Shown here piece by piece: positions 18,282-26,957 of a stretch of DNA of 49,238 bases (positions are counted from its first letter, which is position 1; each line of letters begins with the position of its first letter). Location: NCBI GenBank assembly GCA_903912445.1, contig CAIWHP010000235.1:1-49238 (forward strand), given 5' to 3'. Source of the stretch: an uncultured Lentisphaerota bacterium (GTDB taxonomy: Bacteria; Verrucomicrobiota; Kiritimatiellia; CAIQIC01). The position numbers were made by a program, and so were the translations under genes. The notes beneath the pieces are model-generated. The model was not told the origin of the DNA, ran no database searches, and worked only from the letters and a program-made list of their open reading frames with translations.

Positions 18282-19886
18282 ATGAACATGATCAAATCAT
18301 TGCTCGCCATGCTGGGCTTCGGCCACAAGGTGAAGAAGGAGATCGTCGTAAACGCGGAGAGCCTCGAGGTCCGCGTGGCGGTCTTGGAAGAGGGCAACCT
18401 GGAGGAGTTTTTCATCGAGCGCGAGAGCGAGGACCGGGTCGTCGGCAGCATCTTCAAGGGGCGCGTGCAGAACCTGGAAGACGGGCTGCAGGCCGCGTTC
18501 ATCGACATCGGCCAGAAGAAAAACGCGTTCGTCCATTTCTGGGACATGATCCCGGAGGACGCCACGCGCCTCGAGGCCGAGGAGGGCGTCCAGAACGTGC
18601 GCCCGCAGAACGCGCGCAAGCTGACCGCCGCCGAGATCGCCAAGCGCTACCCGATCGGCTCGGAGATCGTCGTGCAGGTCACCAAGGGCGCCATCGGCAC
18701 CAAGGGCCCGCGCGTCACCGCCAGCCTGAGCATCCCCGGCCGCTACCTGGTGATGATGCCTGGCTGCAGCCTCAAGGGCGTCTCGCGCAAGATCGAGGAC
18801 GACAAGGAGCGCGCCCGCCTCAAGGCGATCCTGGCGCGCCTGCCGGTCCCGCCGGGCATCGGCATCATCGTCCGCACCGCCGGCGCCGGCGCGCGCAAGG
18901 TCAGCTTCGTCCGCGACCTGCGCGGCCTGCTGGACATCTGGAAGCAGATCGACAGCGGCCTGCGCGAGAAGCCCGCGCCCGCCCGCCTCTACCAGGAGCC
19001 CGACCTCGTCGAGCGGACCATCCGCGACGCGCTGACCGAGGATATCGACCGCGTGGTCATCGACAACAAGGAGGTCTTCGAGGAGCTCCGCGAGAACGTC
19101 GGCCGCATCTCGCGCCGCTCCAAGGGGCGCATCAAGCTCTACGAGGGCGAGGCGCCGATCTTCGAGCACTTCGGCGTCGAGCGGCAGCTCGAAAACTGCT
19201 TCCGCCGCAAGGTCTGGCTCAAGTCCGGCGGCTACCTGGTCTTCGACGAGACCGAGGCGCTGGTCGCCATCGACATCAACACCGGCCGGCACAAGGGGGG
19301 GCAGTCGCAGGAGGAATCCATCCTGCAGGTCAACCTGGAGTCCGCCGTCGAGATCGCGCGCCAGCTCCGCCTGCGCAACGTCGGCGGCTTGGTCGTGATC
19401 GACTTCATCGACATGAAGCAGAAGCGCAACCAGCAGCAGGTCTACCGCGCGCTGCGCGACGCGCTCAAGCACGACCGCGCCCGCACCAACGTCCTGCCCA
19501 TCTCGCAGCTCGGCCTCGTCGAGATGACGCGCCAGCGCGTCGAGGAAAGCATCCGGTCCAGCACCTACAGCGACTGTCCCTACTGCCGCGGCCGCGGCAA
19601 GGTTAAAAACCTCCTGAGCATGAGCGTCGCCATCCAGCGGCAGATCGCCGCGCAGATGCGGCGGCGGCACGACAAGGACTTCAGCCTGAAGATCACCGTC
19701 CACCCCGCCGTGCTCGAGCGCCTGCGCAAGGAGGACGAGCAGGTGCTCGTGGAGATGATGCAGAAGTACGGCAGCCGCCTCAGCTTCGCGGCCGACCCGC
19801 TGCAGCACGTCGAGGACTTCAAGATCGCCAACGCCGGCACCGGCGAGGAGCTCTTCACGACCGTCGAGCGCCTGACCGGCAACTGA
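18282..19886 (+). CDS. rng: Ribonuclease E/G family endoribonuclease
   Basis: This 534-residue enzyme cleaves single-stranded RNA in rRNA maturation and mRNA decay. The N-terminal S1 domain (VGSIFKGRVQNLEDGLQAAFIDIG) is followed by the RNase H-like and DNase I-like parts. The catalytic aspartates are in ETEALVAIDINTG and VVIDFIDM, and the zinc-link cysteines are in CPYCRGRG. It lacks the long disordered C-terminal scaffold of E. coli RNase E and is therefore RNase G-like in build, somewhat longer than E. coli RNase G. The ATG at 18282 has AAAGGAAAGG upstream. Linkage of an RNase G gene to mreBCD also occurs in Proteobacteria. Confidence 0.94.
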   Translation: MNMIKSLLAMLGFGHKVKKEIVVNAESLEVRVAVLEEGNLEEFFIERESEDRVVGSIFKGRVQNLEDGLQAAFIDIGQKKNAFVHFWDMIPEDATRLEAEEGVQNVRPQNARKLTAAEIAKRYPIGSEIVVQVTKGAIGTKGPRVTASLSIPGRYLVMMPGCSLKGVSRKIEDDKERARLKAILARLPVPPGIGIIVRTAGAGARKVSFVRDLRGLLDIWKQIDSGLREKPAPARLYQEPDLVERTIRDALTEDIDRVVIDNKEVFEELRENVGRISRRSKGRIKLYEGEAPIFEHFGVERQLENCFRRKVWLKSGGYLVFDETEALVAIDINTGRHKGGQSQEESILQVNLESAVEIARQLRLRNVGGLVVIDFIDMKQKRNQQQVYRALRDALKHDRARTNVLPISQLGLVEMTRQRVEESIRSSTYSDCPYCRGRGKVKNLLSMSVAIQRQIAAQMRRRHDKDFSLKITVHPAVLERLRKEDEQVLVEMMQKYGSRLSFAADPLQHVEDFKIANAGTGEELFTTVERLTGN

Positions 19887-19899
19887 GCCGGCGCTCAGC

Positions 19900-19975
19900 C
19901 CGCCCGTGGCGCGGCTCCGGGCGGCGCCGTTTCCCCGGCCTGGGGCAACGGCGCCCGCCACAGACGGGCGGTTTG
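19900..19975 (+). terminator. Long structured hairpin after RNase E/G (possible terminator)
   Basis: CCGCCCGT (19900-19907) pairs with ACGGGCGG (19964-19971). Inside it, GTGGCG pairs with CGCCAC, and a core stem of GGCGCCGTT (19923-19931) with AACGGCGCC (19947-19955) is extended by CCCC/GGGG. The tail GTTTGATT is only modestly T-rich. It ends just before the promoter of the next gene. Confidence 0.55.
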
Positions 19976-19983
19976 ATTCGGCA

Positions 19984-20011
19984 TGGACAAGGCGGGTGGG
20001 GCGGTTATACT
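19984..20011 (+). promoter_or_regulatory. Candidate sigma70-type promoter for the 663-residue protein gene
   Basis: TGGACA (19984-19989) is followed after 16 bp by TATACT (20006-20011). Each is 5 of 6 to consensus. It sits after the rng hairpin and 55 bp before the ATG at 20066, so the gene would start its own transcription unit. Confidence 0.6.
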
Positions 20012-20065
20012 CGACCACGTTTTTTGGTGCTGAAGCTGTGCTGGGAAGTATCAAGGCCAATTGTC

Positions 20066-22057
20066 ATGACGCTGCGCATTATAGGTGAGCCGCCGCTGGG
20101 GCGCCCGGGAGCGAATGTGCCGCCGGTGCGGATCGGCACCGTGTTTCCCTTTGCGGGCGTCCTGATCACGCTGCCGGGCATCCACGCGACCCAGCGGCTG
20201 GCCTTTGTGCAGGACCTCAACACGCGCCGGCAGCAGGCCGGGCAGCCGCCGCTGACCGAAGAGGAAGAGGTCAACGAGTGGGCGCAGTCGGTCGACCTGA
20301 TCATGGAGGGCGACCGCATCCTGATCCGGCCCGATCCCGACAACATGCCCTTGGCCTTCGAGGCCGACGAGCTGCTGCAGCAGCTGGTTTCCAAGCAGAA
20401 GATCCGCTACCTGATGCTGAGCGATGTGCGCGTCCGGCAGGCGATTAAGGAGCGCGGCGAGTGCTGGCGGATCAACCCGTTGCCGCAGACCGCCAGCGAG
20501 ATGGCGCAGATGATCGAGCATGCGCGGATGCCGGTCGGCAGCGCGGTGGTCTATTTTTACAACCACATCACGGGCACCAAGCACCTGACGGTGCAGGAGG
20601 TCGCCCGGCTCGGGACGCTGCCCGCGCCGGAGCTGGCGCGCGCGCTGCAGGAGATCCGCGACCTGCTGCCGCGGCACAACCGCCTGTACAACCCGGAGGT
20701 GGATTTCTTCAGCACGACGGATTTCCAGCCCCCTGCCGGGCCGGAGGGCGACCTGACGCAGTGTGCGCCGGCAGCGGTCCAGGCGTACCATGCGGACCTG
20801 CTCGCCCGGCTGCGCGCCCTCGTGCCGGCGGACCTGCAGAAGGACGACCCGGACAACCTGATCTGGCGCAACCAGATGTTCGCCGCCCTCGTGGGCAAGC
20901 GCGACCAGTCGCCGCCGGAGGAGATCCTGCTCGGCCTCAGCCCGGAATTTTTCATGCAGATCGAATGGGTGCCGGGCGGCCGCATCCTGCACGGCGAGCT
21001 GATCTTCGATTCGATCTTCGACGAGTTCGAGGCGCAGCCCAACGACCCCGAACTGCGCGCGCTCTGCGACGAACGCGCGAAGGGCTTCCTCTTCAACCTG
21101 CTCCGCGAATTCACCGACATCGAATACATCAACGTAGGCCGCGTGGTGACCTCGCTCTCGCGCCGCGGCGTGTTCTCCGGCCGCCGCGGCGTGTTCCTCG
21201 TGGAGATGAAGCGCGCCGGCTCCGCGCAGCCCATCGTGCGCATCCTGCGCATGCAGAAATGGGGCATCTGGGAGCACCTCGACGAGAACAAGGACCTGTG
21301 CTGGTCCATCATGGAGGCCGAGGATTACACCGAGTACATCCTCGACCGCCGCCTCGGCTGCCGCCAGCTCGGCATGAACCTGCCGACGCAGATGACCACC
21401 CGCAAGATCGTCGAGCGCTACCAGGGCTCGAACGGCCACTACTTCGGCCGCCTGATCTGGGCGACCTACTTCGAGCGCGAGTATGTCCGCGGCGTCGCCT
21501 CCGACAAGATCCTGCCGTCGCGCTACCTCTCCCTCGAATACGGCCTGCGCCTCGCGCGCCTGCTCGGCCAGGCGGCGGCCGCCAACATCATCGTCGGGCG
21601 CATGACGGTGGATACGCAGACCGTGCTGTTTGACGACGGCGACGAGATCATCATCGAGAACAAGGACGGCCTGCCGGTGGAGCTCATCGTCGCCGACCAC
21701 ACCGGCACGTTCACCGACTTCAAGACCGACCTGCTGCAGCTGGCGGCCGACTACGCCAAGCCCGTCAACCGCCGGCTGGCGCACCTGGCCAACGGGCGCG
21801 AGTTCGCCGAGATCTACCTGCGCAGCTTCCTCGCCAAGTTCCAGGAAATCCAGGACGAGTTCCGGATGCGGCGGCGCGCCTTCCAGTCCCTGTTCAACCT
21901 GCTGCACCGCGAGGAGCCCGGCAGCTTCGGCTTCCGCTGGGAACACGTCCTCGCGCGGCTGGACCGCACCGACGCCGTCGCGCTGGCCAACGCCATCCGC
22001 GCCAAGATCCCCATGCCGCTTTCCACCCCCCACAACCCGCAGGAGCAAAAACCATGA
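20066..22057 (+). CDS. Large conserved-looking protein of unknown function
   Basis: I do not recognise this 663-residue protein. It has no signal peptide or membrane segment and is rich in charged helices, so it is probably cytoplasmic. The central region has a basic stretch SLSRRGVFSGRRGVFLVEMKR followed by RILRMQKWGIWEHLDENKD. Around residues 500-550 comes NIIVGRMTVDTQTVLFDDGDEIIIE. The spacing of 'D-x-Q-T-VLFDDGDE' is loosely reminiscent of the catalytic loop and metal-binding motif of atypical kinases, but this is speculation. The ATG at 20066 follows a good promoter. Its end overlaps the phosphomannomutase start by 4 nt, so the two are cotranslated and probably functionally linked. Confidence 0.8.
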   Translation: MTLRIIGEPPLGRPGANVPPVRIGTVFPFAGVLITLPGIHATQRLAFVQDLNTRRQQAGQPPLTEEEEVNEWAQSVDLIMEGDRILIRPDPDNMPLAFEADELLQQLVSKQKIRYLMLSDVRVRQAIKERGECWRINPLPQTASEMAQMIEHARMPVGSAVVYFYNHITGTKHLTVQEVARLGTLPAPELARALQEIRDLLPRHNRLYNPEVDFFSTTDFQPPAGPEGDLTQCAPAAVQAYHADLLARLRALVPADLQKDDPDNLIWRNQMFAALVGKRDQSPPEEILLGLSPEFFMQIEWVPGGRILHGELIFDSIFDEFEAQPNDPELRALCDERAKGFLFNLLREFTDIEYINVGRVVTSLSRRGVFSGRRGVFLVEMKRAGSAQPIVRILRMQKWGIWEHLDENKDLCWSIMEAEDYTEYILDRRLGCRQLGMNLPTQMTTRKIVERYQGSNGHYFGRLIWATYFEREYVRGVASDKILPSRYLSLEYGLRLARLLGQAAAANIIVGRMTVDTQTVLFDDGDEIIIENKDGLPVELIVADHTGTFTDFKTDLLQLAADYAKPVNRRLAHLANGREFAEIYLRSFLAKFQEIQDEFRMRRRAFQSLFNLLHREEPGSFGFRWEHVLARLDRTDAVALANAIRAKIPMPLSTPHNPQEQKP

Positions 22058-23388
22058 GCGCACACCCCGGTGGCAGCATCTTCAAGGCCTACGACATCCG
22101 TGGCATCTACGGACAGTCCCTGACCGACGACCTGGCCTTCAAGCTCGGCCGCGCGTTCGCCACGTTCCTCAAGCCGCGCAAGGTCGTCGTCGGCCGCGAC
22201 ATGCGCCCGCACTCCCTCCCGCTCTTTCACGAGCTGGCGCGCGGCCTGACGCTGCAGGGCGCGGACGTGGTGGACCTGGGCATGTGCTCCACGCCGATGT
22301 GCTATTTCGCCGACGGCAACCTCGGCGCCGACGCCGGCGTGATGATCACGGCCAGCCACAACCCCGGCGAGTGGAACGGCTTCAAGCTCTGCCGCGAACA
22401 GGCCATCCCGATCAGCGGCGCCACCGGCATCAAGGACCTCGAAAAGCTGGTGCTCTCCGGCGCCTTCGACGCGCCCGCCGCCAAGCCCGGCACGGTCACC
22501 ACCTATGATGTGGTGCCCAACTACGTCGCGCGCATCCGCCGCTACGCCGACATCCGCCGCCCGCTGCGCGTCTGCGTGGACTTCGCCAACTCGATGGGCA
22601 TCCTCGAAAACAAGGTGCTCGACGGCCTCGTCGCGATCGATCCGCTGTTCGACACGCTCGACGGCACGTTCCCGAACCACGAGGCCAACCCGCTCAAGCT
22701 CGACACGCTCGAGGCCATCCAGAAAAAGATGCGCGCCGGAAACTACGACTTCGGCATCGCCTACGACGGCGACGCCGACCGCGCCGGCTTCCTCGACGAG
22801 CGCGGCGAGATCATCCCGATGGACATCATCACCGCGCTGATCGCCAAGGCCTTTCTGGCGAAGCAAAAGGGCAATGTGTTCTATGACCTGCGCAGCTCGT
22901 GGGCGGTCAAGGAAGTGATCGCCGAGAACGGCGGCACGCCGCTGATGAGCCGCGTCGGCCACGCCTTCATCAAGGCCCAGATGCGCGAGGCGAATGCGCT
23001 TTTTGCCGGCGAGCTGTCCGGGCACTACTATTTCCGGGAAAATTATTTTGCGGAAAGCTCCTCGCTCGCCGCGCTCTCCATCGCCAACCTCGTCAGCGCC
23101 GGCAACGTCCCGCTCTCCGCCTTGATCAAGCCGATCCAGCGCTACTGCGCCAGCGGCGAGATCAACAGCGAAGTCCACGACCCGAAAAAGGTGCTCGACG
23201 GGCTGCGCCAGAAGTACACCGGCGGCAAGGTCACCGAGCTGGACGGCCTCTCGATCGAGTTTGCCGACTGGTGGTTCAATGTGCGCAGCTCGAACACCGA
23301 GCCGCTTGTCCGGCTGAACCTCGAGGCCAAGACCAAGGCCCAGATGGAACAGAAGCGCGACGAGCTGCTCGCCCTCATCCGCGCCTGA
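22054..23388 (+). CDS. Phosphomannomutase/phosphoglucomutase
   Basis: This 444-residue alpha-D-phosphohexomutase interconverts 6-phospho- and 1-phospho-sugars, supplying GDP-mannose or UDP-glucose precursors for cell-surface polysaccharide. The N-terminal FKAYDIRGIYG is typical of ManB/AlgC. The active-site phosphoserine is S101 in TASHNP, the metal loop is DGDADR (238-243), the sugar-binding loop is GELSGHYYF, and the phosphate loop is VRSSNTEPLVRL. All four catalytic elements are intact. The start overlaps the end of the unknown 663-residue gene. Substrate preference (mannose or glucose) cannot be decided from sequence. Confidence 0.93.
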   Translation: MSAHPGGSIFKAYDIRGIYGQSLTDDLAFKLGRAFATFLKPRKVVVGRDMRPHSLPLFHELARGLTLQGADVVDLGMCSTPMCYFADGNLGADAGVMITASHNPGEWNGFKLCREQAIPISGATGIKDLEKLVLSGAFDAPAAKPGTVTTYDVVPNYVARIRRYADIRRPLRVCVDFANSMGILENKVLDGLVAIDPLFDTLDGTFPNHEANPLKLDTLEAIQKKMRAGNYDFGIAYDGDADRAGFLDERGEIIPMDIITALIAKAFLAKQKGNVFYDLRSSWAVKEVIAENGGTPLMSRVGHAFIKAQMREANALFAGELSGHYYFRENYFAESSSLAALSIANLVSAGNVPLSALIKPIQRYCASGEINSEVHDPKKVLDGLRQKYTGGKVTELDGLSIEFADWWFNVRSSNTEPLVRLNLEAKTKAQMEQKRDELLALIRA

Positions 23389-23398
23389 GGGACATGCG

Positions 23399-24691
23399 GT
23401 GGCCACGGCGTTGGCCAACACGGAGTGGGTGCCCATGGATGTAGCACATGGCTTCGATCTGGGGATGGGTTTGCGGCTCGGCCTGGCGCTGGCCCTCGGC
23501 CTGCTTGTCGGCCTCGAACGCGAACGCTCGCACAACGCGACCCGGCGCCTGCTCTTCGGCGGCGTGCGCACCTTCCCGATCGTCAGCCTCTTCGGCTTCG
23601 CCTGCGCGTGGCTGCACCTCGTCGGCGCCACGTGGCTGCTGGCCGCCGGCCTGCTGGCCGTGCTCGCGCTTGGCGTCGTCGCCTACGCGGGCAAGCTGCG
23701 CGAGGGCCGGATCGGCGCGACCAGCGAGGTCACCGCGCTGCTGACCTTCGTCACCGGCGCGCTGGCGCTGCTGGCGGATATCCGGCTGGCGATGGCGCTC
23801 GGCGTCATCAACACCATCCTCCTGTCGGAGAAGGCCGCGCTGGAAGCGCTCGTCGAGCGGCTGGACAAGGCGGAATTCCTGGCCATGCTCCGGTTCCTGC
23901 TCGTCACCTTCATCATCTATCCGGTGCTGCCGGACCAGGACTTCACCGAGTTCCAGCTGAACCCGGTGCGGATCTGGCGGATGGTGATCCTGGTCTCGAC
24001 GCTGGGGTTCGCCGGGTATTTCCTGGTGAAGAAGTTCGGCGGCCGCGTCGGCCTGTGGCTCTCGGGGCTGATGGGCGGCATCGTCAGCAGCACGGCGGTG
24101 AGCATCGCGGCGGGGCGCATCGCGCAAAGCCAGCCGGAGCGCGGCGCGGCGGCGCTGCAGGCCACGCTGCTGGCCAGCAGCGTGATGTATGTGCGCGTGC
24201 TGGCGCTGCTCGCGTTCTTCAATGCCGCGCTGGCGCGCGCGCTGGCCTGGCAGCTCGGCGTGCTCGCGGGAGTGGGGCTGGTGCTCGCCCTCAGCACCCT
24301 GCGCCGCCGCCCGGCGGACGCCGCGCCGCTCGGGCAGCCGACGACGCTGCAAAACCCCTTCGAGATCCGCCCCGCGCTCGCGTTCGCCGCGCTGTTCGTC
24401 ATGCTGACGATCCTGACCGTCTATGCCAAGGCCAACTTCGGCAGCGCCGGCGTGCTTTCGCTCGCGGCTCTCTCGGGGCTGGCGGACGTGGATCCGTTTC
24501 TCCTCTCGCTGGCGCAGGGCACGGCGACGGCCACGCACCTGTCCGCGCAGGCGATCCTCGTCGCGCTGATGAGCAACACGCTGGTGAAAGGCTGCTACTT
24601 CGCGACGCTGGCGCAGGGCGTGCGCGCCGGCGCCCTGCTGCGGTATGCGCTGTGGACGCTGGCCCACCTGCCGCTGCTGTGGTGGGTCTGA
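23399..24691 (+). CDS. MgtC/DUF4010 family membrane protein
   Basis: This protein of about 430 residues has some twelve hydrophobic segments. The N-terminal third carries the MgtC/SapB signature (LALGLLVGLERER, then GGVRTFPIVSLFGFAC, and later GATSEVTALLTFVTGALAL). The rest matches the DUF4010 region (LMGGIVSSTAVSIAAGRIAQ). MgtC proteins relate to magnesium and ATP homeostasis; the function of DUF4010 proteins is not known. The start is a GTG at 23399, 10 bp after the mutase stop; an ATG at 23435 is an alternative. It is probably the last gene of that unit. Confidence 0.85.
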   Translation: MATALANTEWVPMDVAHGFDLGMGLRLGLALALGLLVGLERERSHNATRRLLFGGVRTFPIVSLFGFACAWLHLVGATWLLAAGLLAVLALGVVAYAGKLREGRIGATSEVTALLTFVTGALALLADIRLAMALGVINTILLSEKAALEALVERLDKAEFLAMLRFLLVTFIIYPVLPDQDFTEFQLNPVRIWRMVILVSTLGFAGYFLVKKFGGRVGLWLSGLMGGIVSSTAVSIAAGRIAQSQPERGAAALQATLLASSVMYVRVLALLAFFNAALARALAWQLGVLAGVGLVLALSTLRRRPADAAPLGQPTTLQNPFEIRPALAFAALFVMLTILTVYAKANFGSAGVLSLAALSGLADVDPFLLSLAQGTATATHLSAQAILVALMSNTLVKGCYFATLAQGVRAGALLRYALWTLAHLPLLWWV

Positions 24692-24770
24692 AGCAACGCT
24701 CCTGAGCCCGACCTTGATGGATCGTCCTCGCTCTTGTCCTCGTCCGCGAACAGAATGCGTCCGGCGGTGT

Positions 24771-24785
24771 TGCCAAGGCTTGGCA
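24771..24785. repeat. TGCCAAGGCTTGGCA palindrome
   Basis: This is a perfect palindrome with 7-bp arms around a central G. It is a GC-variant of the TTCCAA palindrome family, 57 bp upstream of the next start codon. Confidence 0.7.
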
Positions 24786-24841
24786 TTTCGCCGTGGGCCG
24801 ATTACATTGGCCGCGTTTGGTATTACGAAAGCCGCCGCGAG

Positions 24842-25243
24842 ATGGAACCGGAACCACAGGAGGGTGAACCGCTGAGCGAACAACGGCGCCATGTGCGCCG
24901 CGTGCACAGCCGCATCCCGGTGGACACGGTGCTCTGGGCGCTGCTGTTCTGGGTGTTGCTGCCGCTGGCGATCTCCCACGGCTGGTTTCACCCCGTGAAT
25001 GCGACGCTGCGTTCGGCCTTCGGCGACAAGGTGTTGGTCTGGTTGAGCGTCTGCTTCGGCAGCGTCGGCACGCTGATCCTGGCGGTTGTGCGCTATCCCC
25101 TGTACGTCCGCCGCCACCACCACGGCTTCCGCCCGCGCGAGCTGCCGCACCAATATCGCCCGACGTTCTGGGTGTCCTACATGCTGATCGTGGTCGGCAC
25201 GGTGATCTTGTTCACGCTGGTCTTCAAACAGCACTTGATGTGA
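24842..25243 (+). CDS. Small membrane protein of unknown function
   Basis: This 133-residue protein has a charged N-terminus (MEPEPQEGEPLSEQRRHVRR) and three hydrophobic segments: TVLWALLFWVLLPLAI, VLVWLSVCFGSVGTLILAVV and FWVSYMLIVVGTVILFTLVF. The last ends almost at the C-terminus. A basic loop, RYPLYVRRHHHGFRPRELPHQ, sits between segments 2 and 3. I do not recognise the family. The ATG at 24842 is preferred; a longer frame upstream runs into the repeats. It is convergent with the RlmI-like gene. Confidence 0.7.
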   Translation: MEPEPQEGEPLSEQRRHVRRVHSRIPVDTVLWALLFWVLLPLAISHGWFHPVNATLRSAFGDKVLVWLSVCFGSVGTLILAVVRYPLYVRRHHHGFRPRELPHQYRPTFWVSYMLIVVGTVILFTLVFKQHLM

Positions 25244-25387
25244 GCCAGGCACGCGGGCTTGACCGGGGCGCGCGCAACACCCCGGCCGTCGCGTGCCCGT
25301 CCGCGCCAGCCTCCGTCGAGGCAGAGCGAGGACGAGGACGACGACGAGAACGAGGACGATTGATCTGCGTCAGATCACGGTGGATGC

Positions 25388-26611
25388 TCAAGAGGGCACG
25401 CGGCAGATGGCGCCCTTGAGGTATTCGCTGTCCGGGAAGACCGCCAGCACCGGATGGTCCGGCGGCTGGCCCAGCGTCTCCACGATCTGCACTCCGCGGC
25501 GCGCATCGGCCGCGGCCCACCCGAGCATCATGCGGAAATCCGCCGGCGTCACCTGCCCGGAGCACGAGAAGGTCGCCAGCACGCCGCCCGGCGCGAGCAG
25601 CTTGAGCGCCAGCAGGTTGATATCCTTGTAGGCGCGCAGGCCCTTGTCCTTTTGCGCGCGGTTCAGCACGAACTTCGGCGGGTCGAGCACGATCAGGTCG
25701 AACTGCCGCCCGGCATCGCGCAGCCGGCGCAGCGCCTCAGGCACGTCGGCGCGCTCATAGGTGGCGGGCACGTTCAGGTTGTTCAGCCGGTGATGCGCCT
25801 GCGCCTGCTCCAGCGCCGGCGCGGAGCGGTCGTAGCCGAGGATGTCCACGGCGCCCGCCGCCGCCGCCGCGACTTCGAACGCGCCGGTGTAGCAGTAGCC
25901 GCTCAACACGCGCCGGCCGCGCGCCCATGCCGCCACGCGCCGCCGGTTGTCGCGCTGGTCGAGGAAGAAGCCGGTCTTTTGCCCGCCCGCGAGATCCACG
26001 TCGAACAGCAGGCCGTTTTCGCGGATGCGCACCGGCTGCGCCAGCGTATCGCCCAGCGCGGCGAAGGCCTCCGGCGCCAAGCCCCCGCGCGCGACCTCGT
26101 CCTCCGCCACGGTGACGCGCACCGCGCGCACGCCGGGCAGCTGCCGCAGTCCGGCGACGATGGCCGGCGCGTACGGCGCCAGCGCGGCGGCGCCGATCTG
26201 CACCGCGAGCACATCGGCATAGCGGTCCACGATCAGGCCGGACAGGCCGTCGGCCTCGGAGAACACCAGGCGCCAGGCGTTGGTGGCGGCGTCCGGGCCG
26301 GCGCCATAGCCGGGCAGCGCGCACCGCGCGGCGACCGCGCGCGCGATGGCGGCGGCGAAAAAGGCGTCGTCGAGCGGCTGCTCGCGCTGCCACGTATAGA
26401 GCCGCACCGCCAGCGCCGCCTGGGGCTGCGCCAGCCCGCGCGCCAGCCAGGCGCCGTTGGCGGCGAAGACGTCGGTGACCGCGCCGACGGCCGGCGCGCC
26501 TTCCCATTTTTCGATTGCGCCGGAGAAGATCCACGGCTGGCCTTGTGCAAAGGGTTTTTCACGTCCGTGCCCGAGCCGGACCGCCGCCGTGCTGGATGGA
26601 TTTGCGTTCAT
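25388..26611 (-). CDS. rlmI: RlmI-like 23S rRNA cytosine methyltransferase
   Basis: This 407-residue class I SAM-dependent methyltransferase has an N-terminal PUA domain (LGHGREKPFAQGQPWIFSGAI). It continues with the RlmI core: LVDRYADVL-like segment IVDRYADVLAVQIG, GQKTGFFLDQRDNR, VLSGYCYTGAFEVAAAAAG (SAM motif I region), DLIVLDPPKF (motif IV) and FSCSGQV with the conserved cysteine (motif VI). E. coli RlmI makes m5C1962 in 23S rRNA and has nearly the same length. Motif I reads YCYTGAF where family members usually have F/Y-x-YTG-F, so it fits. The ATG at 26611 is chosen; the upstream frame (to 26980) is Arg/Pro-rich and not protein-like. It is divergent from the pseudopilin block. Confidence 0.88.
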   Translation of the reverse strand: MNANPSSTAAVRLGHGREKPFAQGQPWIFSGAIEKWEGAPAVGAVTDVFAANGAWLARGLAQPQAALAVRLYTWQREQPLDDAFFAAAIARAVAARCALPGYGAGPDAATNAWRLVFSEADGLSGLIVDRYADVLAVQIGAAALAPYAPAIVAGLRQLPGVRAVRVTVAEDEVARGGLAPEAFAALGDTLAQPVRIRENGLLFDVDLAGGQKTGFFLDQRDNRRRVAAWARGRRVLSGYCYTGAFEVAAAAAGAVDILGYDRSAPALEQAQAHHRLNNLNVPATYERADVPEALRRLRDAGRQFDLIVLDPPKFVLNRAQKDKGLRAYKDINLLALKLLAPGGVLATFSCSGQVTPADFRMMLGWAAADARRGVQIVETLGQPPDHPVLAVFPDSEYLKGAICRVPS

Positions 26612-26957
26612 AGGCCCGTACTGTTTCAAACCGGCCCGCCGAAAGCAACCGTCAACCTGCGGCGCGCAGCGGGGTGGGGCCGGGGGACGCTTTCGGCGGC
26701 TATCCGGTTTCGAAATGCGCTCATCTTCAGGAAATCCTGGCTGCGTCCCTGTGGACACAGCGTCGCGCTGCGTAGCCTGGACGTATGCGGCGGGACGCCG
26801 CTTCCACAAAAAGGCGCGCCGCCTAGCCCCGGCGGGCGGAAAGGCCGGCAGCCCGTAGAGCACCTCCCAAATTCGCCGGGCGGCTGGCGCGCGACCTGCT
26901 CCATTTTGGCGTGGACGCCATAGGGTGTTGGTGTATAGTGCCGCCGTGGTCTGGAAT
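26612..26957. other. Divergent intergenic region before the pseudopilin block
   Basis: This 346-bp stretch holds no supported gene. Near its right end TGGACG (26912-26917), a 16-bp spacer and TATAGT (26934-26939) make a tentative promoter about 20 bp before the first pseudopilin start codon. Base composition drops in GC from here rightwards. Confidence 0.5.

Larger units (their letters stand above)
24721..25360. repeat. Inverted (GAGGACGA)-type repeats around a small gene
   Basis: A GTCCTCG-rich segment at 24721-24744 is the reverse complement (21 of 24 positions) of a GAGGACGA-rich segment at 25337-25360. The two flank the 133-residue membrane protein gene. Both are low-complexity, so chance or a shared simple-repeat origin is possible. 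A related sequence occurs at 9460-9510. Confidence 0.6.

Noticed and set aside
20051-22063. Long minus-strand frame antisense to the 663-residue protein
   Set aside because: It has compositionally biased translation without domains. The plus frame has a promoter, balanced composition and a 4-nt coupling to the mutase gene.
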